The position numbers and the translations under genes are program-made. The notes under the pieces were generated by a model that had not been told where the DNA came from, ran no database searches, and saw only the letters and a list, made by a program, of their open reading frames with translations. Of a DNA stretch of 7,405 bases, positions 1 through 7,405 are shown piece after piece (the first letter of the stretch is position 1; each line of letters opens with the position of its first letter). Origin of the DNA: Hyphomicrobiales bacterium (GTDB taxonomy: Bacteria > Pseudomonadota > Alphaproteobacteria > Rhizobiales > Aestuariivirgaceae); assembly GCA_026987255.1 (NCBI GenBank), contig JALSNA010000420.1, positions 1-7,405 of the forward strand. Reading direction: 5' to 3'.

Positions 1-390
1 AGCCGCCGATGAGTGGGAAAGGGCGCATGGAAACCGGCCGCAAGTTGCGCTGGTGACGCTGGATGACGAGACCGGCGCGGCGCGGGGCCGGCGGGAGTGG
101 GCTGCCAACCTGCTGGCGGCGGGCGGCATCGCGGCCAGGACAATGGGGCTGGAGGATTTTCATGGACGCCATGCCGTGGCCATCCTGTGCGCCGGGGATG
201 CCAGGCTGGCCGAACGCGGGGCACAGGCCATCACGCAACTGAAGGAAAAAGGCGCACGCCAGGTATGGATCGCGGGAAAGCCGCAGGTTATGGCGCAGCT
301 TCTGGCGGCGGGAGCCGAGGGAGCGGCCCATGCGGGCATGGATGCCCTGGCCTTTCTGCGCAGGCTGCATGAAATCCTGGGGGTGTCGTG

Positions 391-391
<1 letters not shown>
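1..391 (+). CDS. mutA: Methylmalonyl-CoA mutase small (beta) subunit, 3' end only
   Basis: This is the C-terminal ~129 residues of the non-catalytic subunit of heterodimeric methylmalonyl-CoA mutase; the start lies left of the window. The open frame runs in from codon position 2, so an internal ATG at 53 is not the real start. Seen: a Rossmann-like B12-domain remnant with the segments [36 protein letters not shown] and [12 protein letters not shown], all typical of the end of MutA proteins. As expected for the small subunit, the cobalamin-binding DxHxxG motif is absent from this part. In this family the subunit pairs with MutB and stabilises it but does not bind cofactor. The stop TGA overlaps the start of the next gene (TGATG), which indicates translational coupling and equal production of the two subunits. 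The call rests on sequence resemblance plus the adjacent large subunit. No promoter is visible because the 5' end is missing. Confidence 0.9.
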
Positions 392-2565
<2,174 letters not shown>

Positions 2566-2666
2566 GGGCGGCTCCGCTGCGCGCCGGAAGGGAGCTGCTT
2601 TCCCTCATGGAATGTTTCGTGTGGCGAATCGGGGAGCAAGAATATTCAGAGAGGCAAAGGTGCCCC
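2566..2666. other. Intergenic stretch between converging genes, no clear terminator
   Basis: About 100 bases separate the mutB stop from the stop of the minus-strand phosphatase gene. Only weak hairpins are visible: a 5-bp stem AGGGA/TCCCT at 2589-2593 and 2601-2605 without a following T-run, and a 4-bp stem TTCG/CGAA a little further on. Neither strand shows a strong stem followed by Ts, so termination here may be Rho-dependent. No coding signal is seen in it. Confidence 0.5.
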
Positions 2667-3116
2667 TTACACCCCCGGCGCGGCGAGGGAGCCGAAGCGG
2701 GTGGTGATGCGGTCAAGCAGGCCGTCGCGCACATCGCGGTAGGCGGCGAGGATGTGATCGCGCGCGCCGAAGAAGGCGGACGGATCCTGGGTCGGCCAGT
2801 ATTCCACCTCCACCGCCTCGGTGCGGGTCAGCTCCAGGGCGTGATGGTGGGCCTCCGGGGAGAGGGTTATGATGAGATCGAAGCCGCCGTCGTCGAGATC
2901 GTCGAAGGCCTTGGGGGTGAAATGGCGCATGTCGATGCCCATCTCGTCCATCACCGCCACCACGAAGGGATCGGGCTCGCCACCTTCCGGGCGCACGCCG
3001 CACGAATCGACATAGACGCGCGCCCCATAGAGATGCTTCATCAGGGCCTCGGCCATGGGCGAGCGGAAGGCATTCAGCGTGCAGGCGAAGAGGACGGCCC
3101 CGGGCAAATCCGCCAT
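2667..3116 (-). CDS. Low-molecular-weight protein-tyrosine-phosphatase / ArsC-like protein
   Basis: This 149-residue protein belongs to the low-molecular-weight phosphotyrosine phosphatase superfamily, which also contains thioredoxin-coupled arsenate reductases; it is cytoplasmic with no signal peptide. Near the N-terminus, VLF is followed by the P-loop C-TLNAF-R-S (Cys12 as nucleophile, Arg18 binding phosphate) and SPMAEAL, the family's usual continuation. The general acid is probably Asp111 in WPTQDPS. The loop interior is not the common CxGNxCRS. Because position 17 is Phe rather than the second loop Cys, a redox or arsenate role is less obvious. ATG 3116 is chosen because GGGGG lies 5 bases upstream. 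The alternative GTG at 3122 overlaps the upstream stop (GTGA), adds two residues and has no clear ribosome site. It is the last gene of the murA-hisD cluster and is coupled to the UPF0262 gene. Substrate unknown; phosphatase versus reductase cannot be settled here. Confidence 0.88.
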   Translation of the reverse strand: MADLPGAVLFACTLNAFRSPMAEALMKHLYGARVYVDSCGVRPEGGEPDPFVVAVMDEMGIDMRHFTPKAFDDLDDGGFDLIITLSPEAHHHALELTRTEAVEVEYWPTQDPSAFFGARDHILAAYRDVRDGLLDRITTRFGSLAAPGV

Positions 3117-3118
3117 GC

Positions 3119-3613
3119 TCACCCCCGCCAGTGGAGAACGGCCACGAGGGTGAACAGGCGCCGGGCGGTGTCGAAATCGGTCTCCACCTTGCCCTCAAGG
3201 CGCTGGCGCAGGATCTCCGTGCCCTCGTTGTGCAGCCCGCGGCGGGCCATGTCGATGGTCTCGATGCGGCTGGGAGCGGCCTTGCGGATGGCCTCGAAAT
3301 AGCTCTCGCAGAGCATGTGATAATCGCGCACCACGCGGCGGAAGGGCGACAGGGCCAGGCCGATGACGATCAGTTTTTCGCCGCCCTCGCGGGAGATGTC
3401 GAAAAGCAGCCGCTTGTCCACGATGGCCAGCCGCAGGGCATAGGGGCCGGGCGTTCTGCCGGTGACCGAGAAGCGGTTGTCCTGCAACAGGTCATAGATG
3501 GCCACCTTGCGCTCGTGCTCGATGTCGGCGGAAGGGGCGCGCGCCAGGCTTTCGTCCAGCTCCACCTTGGCCAGGCGCTCCGTGGCCGGCCAGTCTGTGC
3601 GCCCCTGCGCCAT
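3119..3613 (-). CDS. UPF0262 family protein, function unknown
   Basis: This 164-residue protein is recognised as UPF0262, a family of roughly this size found almost only in Alphaproteobacteria. Hallmark segments are [19 protein letters not shown] (residues 30-48), [11 protein letters not shown] (88-98), [20 protein letters not shown] (102-121), [10 protein letters not shown] (124-133) and the C-terminal [11 protein letters not shown]...LHWRG. There is no signal peptide or membrane segment, so it is cytoplasmic. No catalytic motif is recognisable and no activity is established for the family to my knowledge. The start ATG is preceded by GAGGTGAC, whose first bases include the hisD stop codon; only 6 bases separate the two genes. 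Its own stop lies within GTGA, next to the phosphatase start. This tight packing between hisD and a phosphatase recurs in alphaproteobacteria and suggests shared expression, but does not reveal the role. Confidence 0.93.
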   Translation of the reverse strand: MAQGRTDWPATERLAKVELDESLARAPSADIEHERKVAIYDLLQDNRFSVTGRTPGPYALRLAIVDKRLLFDISREGGEKLIVIGLALSPFRRVVRDYHMLCESYFEAIRKAAPSRIETIDMARRGLHNEGTEILRQRLEGKVETDFDTARRLFTLVAVLHWRG

Positions 3614-3619
3614 GTCACC

Positions 3620-4912
3620 TCACTGCCTGAGCCGTCTGGCCACCGAGCGCGCATGGGCCTTTAGCCCCTCCACCCGCGCCAGGGTCACCGCCGCCGGGCC
3701 GATCCTGTCCAGCGATGATTGGTCACAGCGCAGCAAGGTGGTGCGCTTCATGAAGTTGAGCACGTTCAGCCCGGAGGAGAAGCGCGCCGAGCGCGAGGTG
3801 GGCAGGACGTGGTTCGGCCCGGCCACGTAATCGCCCACCGCCTCGGGCGTGTAATGGCCGATGAAAATGGCCCCGGCGTGGCGCACCTTGTCCAGCAGGG
3901 CATCGGGATCGGCCACCGACAATTCCAGATGCTCCGGGGCGAAGCGGTTCGACAGGCTTGCCGCCTCGCTCAAGGTCTTCACGATGATGATGGCGCCGAA
4001 ATCGTTCCAGCTTGCCGATGCGATATCGGCCTTGGGCAGGGTTTTCAGCTGCTCTTCCACCGCCTGGGCCACCTGCCCGGCCAAGGTTTCGCTGGGGGTG
4101 ATGAGCACCGATTGGGCGGAGCGGTCATGCTCGGCCTGGGCCAGCAGGTCGGCGGCCAGCCAGTCGGGATTGGCCGAATCGTCGGCAATGGCCAGCACCT
4201 CGGAGGGCCCGGCGATCATGTCGATGCCGCAGGCGCCGAAAACCTGCCGCTTGGCCTCGGCGACAAAGGCGTTGCCCGGCCCGACGATCATGTCCACCGG
4301 GCGGATGGAGTCCGTGCCATATGCCAAAGCGGCGATGGCCTGGGCCCCGCCGATGCGCCAGATCTCGTCCACTCCGGCCACCCTGGCGGCGGCCAGCACC
4401 AGATCGTTGAGCCTGCCCTCCGGGGTGGGCACCACCATGACCAGCCGCGACACCCCGGCGACGCGGGCCGGAATGGCGTTCATCAGCACCGAGGAGGGAT
4501 AGGCGGCCAGCCCGCCCGGCACATAGAGCCCGGCGGCATCCACCGGCGTCCAGCGATGGCCGAGCTGCACGCCGGTCTCGTCGGTATATGTCTCGTCAGA
4601 GGGCAGCTGGCGCGCGTGATAGGCGCGGATGCGCGCCGCGGCCAGCTCCAGCGCCTCCAGCACATCCGGGGCAATGCGCGCACAGGCCTGCTCCACCTCC
4701 TCTGCGGTGATGGCCAGGCCCTTGGCGCGGGTATCGAAACGGTCGAATTTTCCGGTCAGTTCATGAAGGGCCTCATCGCCCTCGTTGCGCACCCTGGCGA
4801 TGATCTGCGCGACGGTGCTGGCCACGTCCATCTCCTGGGCCCGCCTGGCATTGAGCAGGGCGTCGAAATCCTGCGCGAAATCCGCATCCGCACTGTTGAG
4901 CATGCGCGCCAT
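3620..4912 (-). CDS. hisD: Histidinol dehydrogenase
   Basis: Zinc-dependent, NAD-linked enzyme (EC 1.1.1.23) that oxidises L-histidinol to L-histidine in two steps, the end of histidine biosynthesis; cytoplasmic homodimer in known members. The 430 residues match the family length. Seen: VPGGLAAYPSSVLMN (131-145), the signature region from IVGPGNAFVAEAKRQVFG to LLAQAEHD (209-263), RFAPEHLEL (323-331) and GDYVAGPNHVLPTS (360-373). Zinc ligands correspond to Gln259, His262, Asp361 and His420. The catalytic Glu-His pair is Glu327 and His328, one residue offset from the E. coli numbering. All key residues are present, so the enzyme should be active. The start ATG follows AAGGA at 7 bases, and only 3 bases separate it from the DUF2948 stop. 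No other his genes are in the window; an isolated hisD beside murA is the usual alphaproteobacterial arrangement. Confidence 0.98.
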   Translation of the reverse strand: MARMLNSADADFAQDFDALLNARRAQEMDVASTVAQIIARVRNEGDEALHELTGKFDRFDTRAKGLAITAEEVEQACARIAPDVLEALELAAARIRAYHARQLPSDETYTDETGVQLGHRWTPVDAAGLYVPGGLAAYPSSVLMNAIPARVAGVSRLVMVVPTPEGRLNDLVLAAARVAGVDEIWRIGGAQAIAALAYGTDSIRPVDMIVGPGNAFVAEAKRQVFGACGIDMIAGPSEVLAIADDSANPDWLAADLLAQAEHDRSAQSVLITPSETLAGQVAQAVEEQLKTLPKADIASASWNDFGAIIIVKTLSEAASLSNRFAPEHLELSVADPDALLDKVRHAGAIFIGHYTPEAVGDYVAGPNHVLPTSRSARFSSGLNVLNFMKRTTLLRCDQSSLDRIGPAAVTLARVEGLKAHARSVARRLRQ

Positions 4913-4915
4913 GGT

Positions 4916-5359
4916 CTAATCCTTGTCGTCGTGGCTGGGAATGGAGGCGGTTTCCCACATCTGGCCGAGGTCTTCAAGCCAGGCTTCGATGCATTCCACC
5001 TTGAGGCGAATGACGCCATCACCGGAGAAGGTCAGCTCGATGATGCCGCCGGGGGGCTCGTCATCGGGGATGAAGGTCATGGCCAGAAGCGACAGCACGC
5101 CATCCTTGGCCTGCTGGCGGATGTTGCGTGACTTGACCTGCAGAACGCGCTCGAAGTGCACCCCGGTGCGCGCCCGCCGCGGCGTGTCATTCGCGCCGCG
5201 CTGGGCGGCGGGCCAGTCGAAGCGGTTGGCCACCAGGGCAAAGCGCGCCTTCGAGGGCAGATAGCTCATGTCCCCCACCTTGAGGATGGCGTCCTGCATA
5301 TGGGCGGAGATGACCTGCAGGTCATCGGCATCCAGCGCGGCCAGTTTCAGCAGTTTCAT
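4916..5359 (-). CDS. DUF2948 family protein, function unknown
   Basis: This 147-residue protein is recognised as DUF2948, a small alphaproteobacterial family usually encoded between murA and hisD. Typical segments are LKLAALDADDLQVISAHMQD (residues 4-23), KVGDMSYLPSKARFALVANRFDW (27-49), HFERVLQVKSRNI (68-80), LSLLAMTF, IIELTFSGDGVIRL (106-119) and VECIEAWLEDLG (121-132). It is a mixed alpha/beta protein with no signal peptide, membrane helix or catalytic motif that I can point to, and is presumably cytoplasmic. The start ATG is preceded by GGGAG at about 6 bases. It lies 47 bases after murA and 3 bases before hisD, so it is probably co-transcribed with hisD and perhaps with murA. No function is assigned; the identification rests on characteristic sequence plus neighbourhood. 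Confidence 0.93.
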   Translation of the reverse strand: MKLLKLAALDADDLQVISAHMQDAILKVGDMSYLPSKARFALVANRFDWPAAQRGANDTPRRARTGVHFERVLQVKSRNIRQQAKDGVLSLLAMTFIPDDEPPGGIIELTFSGDGVIRLKVECIEAWLEDLGQMWETASIPSHDDKD

Positions 5360-5394
5360 GTCTCTCTCCCGGAGATGAAAGGTTCTTCCTTGTG

Positions 5395-5406
5395 CCCCAT
5401 ATGGGG
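5395..5406. repeat. Perfect 12-bp palindrome directly after the murA stop
   Basis: CCCCATATGGGG begins at the base next to the murA stop codon and lies in the 47-base gap before the DUF2948 gene. In RNA it could form only a 4-bp GC stem with an ATAT loop. No T-run follows on the minus strand, so it is a poor terminator; it could be a pause or RNA-end hairpin, a protein site, or chance. Confidence 0.5.
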
Positions 5407-6693
5407 TCAGCCGCTCACTCTTTCGATATCCGCGCCCACGGCGGCGAGTTTTTTCTCCAGGGCCTCGAAGCCGCGGTCGAGGTGATAGACGCGATTGAGC
5501 TCGGTTTCGCCCTCGGCCGCCAGGGCGGCGATGACCAGGGAGACGGAAGCACGCAGATCGGTGGCCATGACCGGCGCGCCGGTGAGATGATCGACGCCAT
5601 GCACCAGGGCGGTGTCGCCATTGAGGCGGATGTCGGCGCCCAGGCGGGCCAGCTCCTGGACATGCATGAAGCGGTTCTCGAAAATGGTCTCGCGGATGGT
5701 GGAGACGCCATCGGCGCGCGTCATCAGGGCCATGAGCTGGGCCTGCAGGTCGGTGGGAAAACCCGGATAGGGCTGGGTCTCCACCGAGACGGGATGAATG
5801 ACGCCATTGCCGCGCACCCGCAGGCCGCCCTCCTCCCGGGTGATGGAGACACCGGCCTCCTCCATGACCGGCAAGACGGCGTCCAGGGTATCGCAGCGCG
5901 CACCGGTGAGGCGCACATCGCCGCCGGTCATGGCGGCGGCCATGGCATAGGTGCCGGTCTCGATGCGGTCGGCGAGCACCGGGTGGGTGGCCCCCCTCAG
6001 CCGCTCCACCCCCTGGATGCGCAGGGTGGAGGAGCCGATGCCGGAGATTTTCGCTCCCATCTTGACCAGGCAGTGGGCCACGTCGGTGACCTCCGGCTCG
6101 CGCGCGGCATTCTCGATCAGCGTCTCGCCCCTGGCCAGGGTGGCGGCCATGAGGGCAACGTGTGTGGCGCCCACCGAAACCTTGGGAAAGACGATGCGCG
6201 CGCCATGCAGGCCACCCTTGGCCCTGGCCACCACATATCCGGCCTCGACCCCGATGTCCGCGCCCAGGTCCTTGAGCGCCTTGAGGTAGAAATCCACCGG
6301 GCGGGTGCCGATGGCGCAGCCGCCGGGCAGCGAGACGCGGGCCTGATGACAGCGCGCCAGCAGCGGCCCCAGCACCCAGAAGCTGGCGCGCATGCGCGAG
6401 ACCAGCTCGTAAGGGGCGGTGGTGTCGGCAATCTCTCCGGCGTGGATGCGCACCGTGTCGCCGGCGAAGGGATTGGCCCCGGCCCTCTTGCCGGCCAGGG
6501 TGGTATCGGCGCCGTGGTTGCGCAGGATCTTGCGCAGCAAGGAGACATCGGCCAGGCGCGGCATGTTGGTCAGGGTGAGAGTCTCATCGGTCAGCAGGGC
6601 GGCGATCATCAGCGGCAGGGCGGCGTTCTTGGCCCCGGAAATGTGAATGTCGCCGCGCAGCACATTGCCGCCGCGAATCAGGATGCGGTCCAT
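5407..6693 (-). CDS. murA: UDP-N-acetylglucosamine 1-carboxyvinyltransferase
   Basis: Cytoplasmic enzyme (EC 2.5.1.7) that transfers enolpyruvate from PEP to UDP-GlcNAc, the first committed step of peptidoglycan synthesis and the target of fosfomycin. The 428 residues are normal for MurA. Seen: [10 protein letters not shown] start, SGAKNAALP with Lys22, the catalytic loop [13 protein letters not shown] with Cys126 (E. coli Cys115) and Arg131, [11 protein letters not shown] with Asp315, ATDLRAS with Asp379 and Arg381, and HLDRGFE with Arg407. Because the loop residue is Cys, not Asp, the protein is predicted to be fosfomycin-sensitive at the target level. The frame is open 17 codons further up, to 6744, but ATG 6693 is chosen because GGGAG lies a few bases upstream and the protein then starts where MurA proteins usually do. 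It is the first large gene of the minus-strand cluster. A weak promoter candidate lies at 6750-6778. Confidence 0.98.
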   Translation of the reverse strand: MDRILIRGGNVLRGDIHISGAKNAALPLMIAALLTDETLTLTNMPRLADVSLLRKILRNHGADTTLAGKRAGANPFAGDTVRIHAGEIADTTAPYELVSRMRASFWVLGPLLARCHQARVSLPGGCAIGTRPVDFYLKALKDLGADIGVEAGYVVARAKGGLHGARIVFPKVSVGATHVALMAATLARGETLIENAAREPEVTDVAHCLVKMGAKISGIGSSTLRIQGVERLRGATHPVLADRIETGTYAMAAAMTGGDVRLTGARCDTLDAVLPVMEEAGVSITREEGGLRVRGNGVIHPVSVETQPYPGFPTDLQAQLMALMTRADGVSTIRETIFENRFMHVQELARLGADIRLNGDTALVHGVDHLTGAPVMATDLRASVSLVIAALAAEGETELNRVYHLDRGFEALEKKLAAVGADIERVSG

Positions 6694-6749
6694 GTATTCT
6701 CCCGTCAGTGGCGCGCCCCTTTGCGGACACGTGGTCAAAATCACGCCCC

Positions 6750-6778
6750 TTTAAGCATGAAAGACGCCAGGGCGGCAA
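6750..6778 (-). promoter_or_regulatory. Candidate promoter for murA and downstream genes
   Basis: On the minus strand TTGCCG (6778-6773) is followed after 17 bases by CTTAAA (6755-6750), about 57 bases before the murA start. The -35 resembles the alphaproteobacterial TTGNCN pattern; the -10 match is only moderate. It lies in the 106-base gap between the small basic gene and murA. The assignment is by eye only. Confidence 0.25.
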
Positions 6779-6799
6779 CCATGCGCGGGCGTGCGCCTG

Positions 6800-6949
6800 T
6801 CAGCCCCTCGGGTCATCGCCGCCCTGATCCTTGCGTCTTGATCGCGCCTGGGCCTTGCGGCGGCGCAGGTTGGCGCGCAGGCGTTCGGCCAGGTCCTCGC
6901 GGCTGGGCTTGCGGCGCGGCGCGGCGGGCTTGTCGGCAGGTTTTTTCAT
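6800..6949 (-). CDS. Small highly basic hypothetical protein (49 aa)
   Basis: This 49-residue reading frame starts MKKPADKPAAPRRKPSRED and continues through LAERLRANLRRRKAQARSRR before an acidic, glycine-containing tail (DQGGDDPRG). The middle, from about residue 17 to 40, could be one amphipathic, strongly cationic helix. Small proteins with an xRLRxNLxRRKAQxR pattern are, as I recall, often annotated next to murA in alphaproteobacteria, and this supports a real gene. The frame is open upstream to an ATG at 7060, but that longer version would run back to the tRNA promoter and its extra 37 residues look unlike the conserved core, so ATG 6949 is preferred. Its ribosome site is weak (AGG about 10 bases upstream). 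No signal peptide is seen; the charge suggests RNA, ribosome or DNA contact, which is inference only. Confidence 0.65.
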   Translation of the reverse strand: MKKPADKPAAPRRKPSREDLAERLRANLRRRKAQARSRRKDQGGDDPRG

Positions 6950-7034
6950 GGCCGTTAACCTATCATTTCCAGCATCCATGGCACAACCTGCCTCGATGAG
7001 GCGCACCCTGCGCCCTGCCGTGGCCATTTTGGGC

Positions 7035-7063
7035 TTGAAAAGGCCGCCGAAACAGGCCATAAG
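7035..7063 (+). promoter_or_regulatory. Candidate promoter of tRNA-Thr
   Basis: TTGAAA (7035-7040) and CATAAG (7058-7063) are separated by 17 bases and end 10 bases before the tRNA. Initiation would fall about 3-5 bases upstream of the mature 5' end, a sensible short leader for a single tRNA gene. Spacing and position support it; the -10 element is only a moderate match. Confidence 0.45.
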
Positions 7064-7073
7064 CGCACCCGTT

Positions 7074-7148
<75 letters not shown>

Positions 7149-7159
7149 TTTGTTTATCT

Positions 7160-7196
7160 CACGGCAAGCTCGCTTCGCTCGCGCCGGTGTTTTTTT
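7160..7196 (+). terminator. Rho-independent terminator after tRNA-Thr
   Basis: Twelve bases after the tRNA, CACGGC (7160-7165) can pair with GCCGGTG (7183-7189, one bulged G), followed at once by seven Ts (7190-7196). The loop is long (17 bases), so the stem is not ideal, but position and T-run fit a terminator. The same left arm, CACGGCAA (7160-7167), also matches TTGCCGTG (7195-7202) perfectly over 8 bp, enclosing the T-run. Confidence 0.6.
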
Positions 7197-7240
7197 GCCG
7201 TGCGGCCTGATTTGCGAATGATCCTTTTCCCGGCGCGGGG

Positions 7241-7405
7241 TCATTCCATGTTCTTGAGGCAGCTGGTGACGTAGCTTTTGTAGCTGGGGCGCGAGAGGGC
7301 GAACTTCAGCCAGCAGCGTCTGCTGACGCGCTTGGCGATCCAGGCAAAGGCGATGCAGTTGGCATTGCTGTCGCATCTGGCCCTGCATCCGGAGAGGCTG
7401 GTGCG
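7241..7405 (-). CDS. C-terminal fragment of a PAN/Apple-domain-like cysteine-rich protein
   Basis: An open frame enters from the right edge on the minus strand and gives 54 residues before TGA. It contains LSGCRARCDSNANCIAFAW, then RRCWLKFAL, a Ser/Tyr-rich stretch and a final Cys, with cysteines at visible residues 7, 11, 17, 31 and 49. The spacing C-x3-C-x5-C-x2-F ... C-W-L-K is the pattern of the second half of PAN/Apple domains, which are disulfide-bonded folds that bind proteins or carbohydrates. In bacteria these are usually exported, but the N-terminus that would show a signal peptide is outside the window. About 87% of codons end in G or C, which supports real coding sequence. It converges with the tRNA gene. 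The family assignment comes from recognition of the cysteine pattern and is fairly likely but not proven. Confidence 0.7.
   Translation of the reverse strand, partial: RTSLSGCRARCDSNANCIAFAWIAKRVSRRCWLKFALSRPSYKSYVTSCLKNME

Noticed and set aside
2566..2666. Bidirectional terminator between mutB and the phosphatase gene
   Set aside because: The stems found are only 4-5 bp and no T-run follows on either strand.
3719..5131. A 470-codon open frame on the plus strand opposite hisD
   Set aside because: Same composition artefact, rich in G, H and Q; hisD on the other strand has all catalytic residues.
6726..6736. CACGTG-centred near-palindrome GACACGTGGTC upstream of murA
   Set aside because: The arms match imperfectly and the core is short; it is not distinguishable from chance without conservation data.
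5392..6999. A 535-codon open frame on the plus strand opposite murA
   Set aside because: Its translation is Gly/His/Gln-rich low-complexity sequence with no family resemblance, and the opposite strand encodes a complete MurA. It is a shadow frame caused by high-GC codon bias.

Overview
The window is high-GC and densely coding, with codons strongly biased to G or C in the third position. It looks like an ordinary chromosomal segment of an alphaproteobacterium. The main reason is a minus-strand run of murA, a DUF2948 protein, hisD, a UPF0262 protein and a low-molecular-weight phosphatase. DUF2948 and UPF0262 are families known essentially from Alphaproteobacteria, and this order is a recurring alphaproteobacterial arrangement. 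The genus cannot be fixed from the sequence.

Layout. Positions 1-2565 (plus strand) hold the 3' end of the small subunit and the complete large subunit of adenosylcobalamin-dependent methylmalonyl-CoA mutase. The two genes overlap at TGATG. Positions 2566-2666 are a short intergenic stretch between converging genes, with no convincing terminator. Positions 2667-6693 (minus strand, transcribed right to left) hold murA, DUF2948, hisD, UPF0262 and the phosphatase. Gaps between the last four are a few bases or an overlap, so they are probably one operon, with murA only 47 bases ahead. Upstream of murA, at 6800-6949 (minus), is a 49-residue very basic small protein. At 7074-7148 (plus) is a tRNA-Thr(GGT) with encoded CCA, a plausible promoter just before it and a hairpin/T-run terminator after it. 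The right edge (7241-7405, minus) carries the last 54 codons of a cysteine-rich protein that resembles the C-terminal half of a PAN/Apple domain.

Function. The mutase pair interconverts methylmalonyl-CoA and succinyl-CoA (propionate, odd-chain and branched-chain amino acid catabolism, or the reverse direction). The minus-strand cluster combines the first committed step of peptidoglycan synthesis (MurA) and the last steps of histidine synthesis (HisD) with three small proteins, two of unknown function. No mobile element, CRISPR array, phage gene or defence system is visible. The less ordinary points are the conserved uncharacterised genes of the murA-hisD cluster, the divergent phosphatase active-site loop and the PAN-like fragment.
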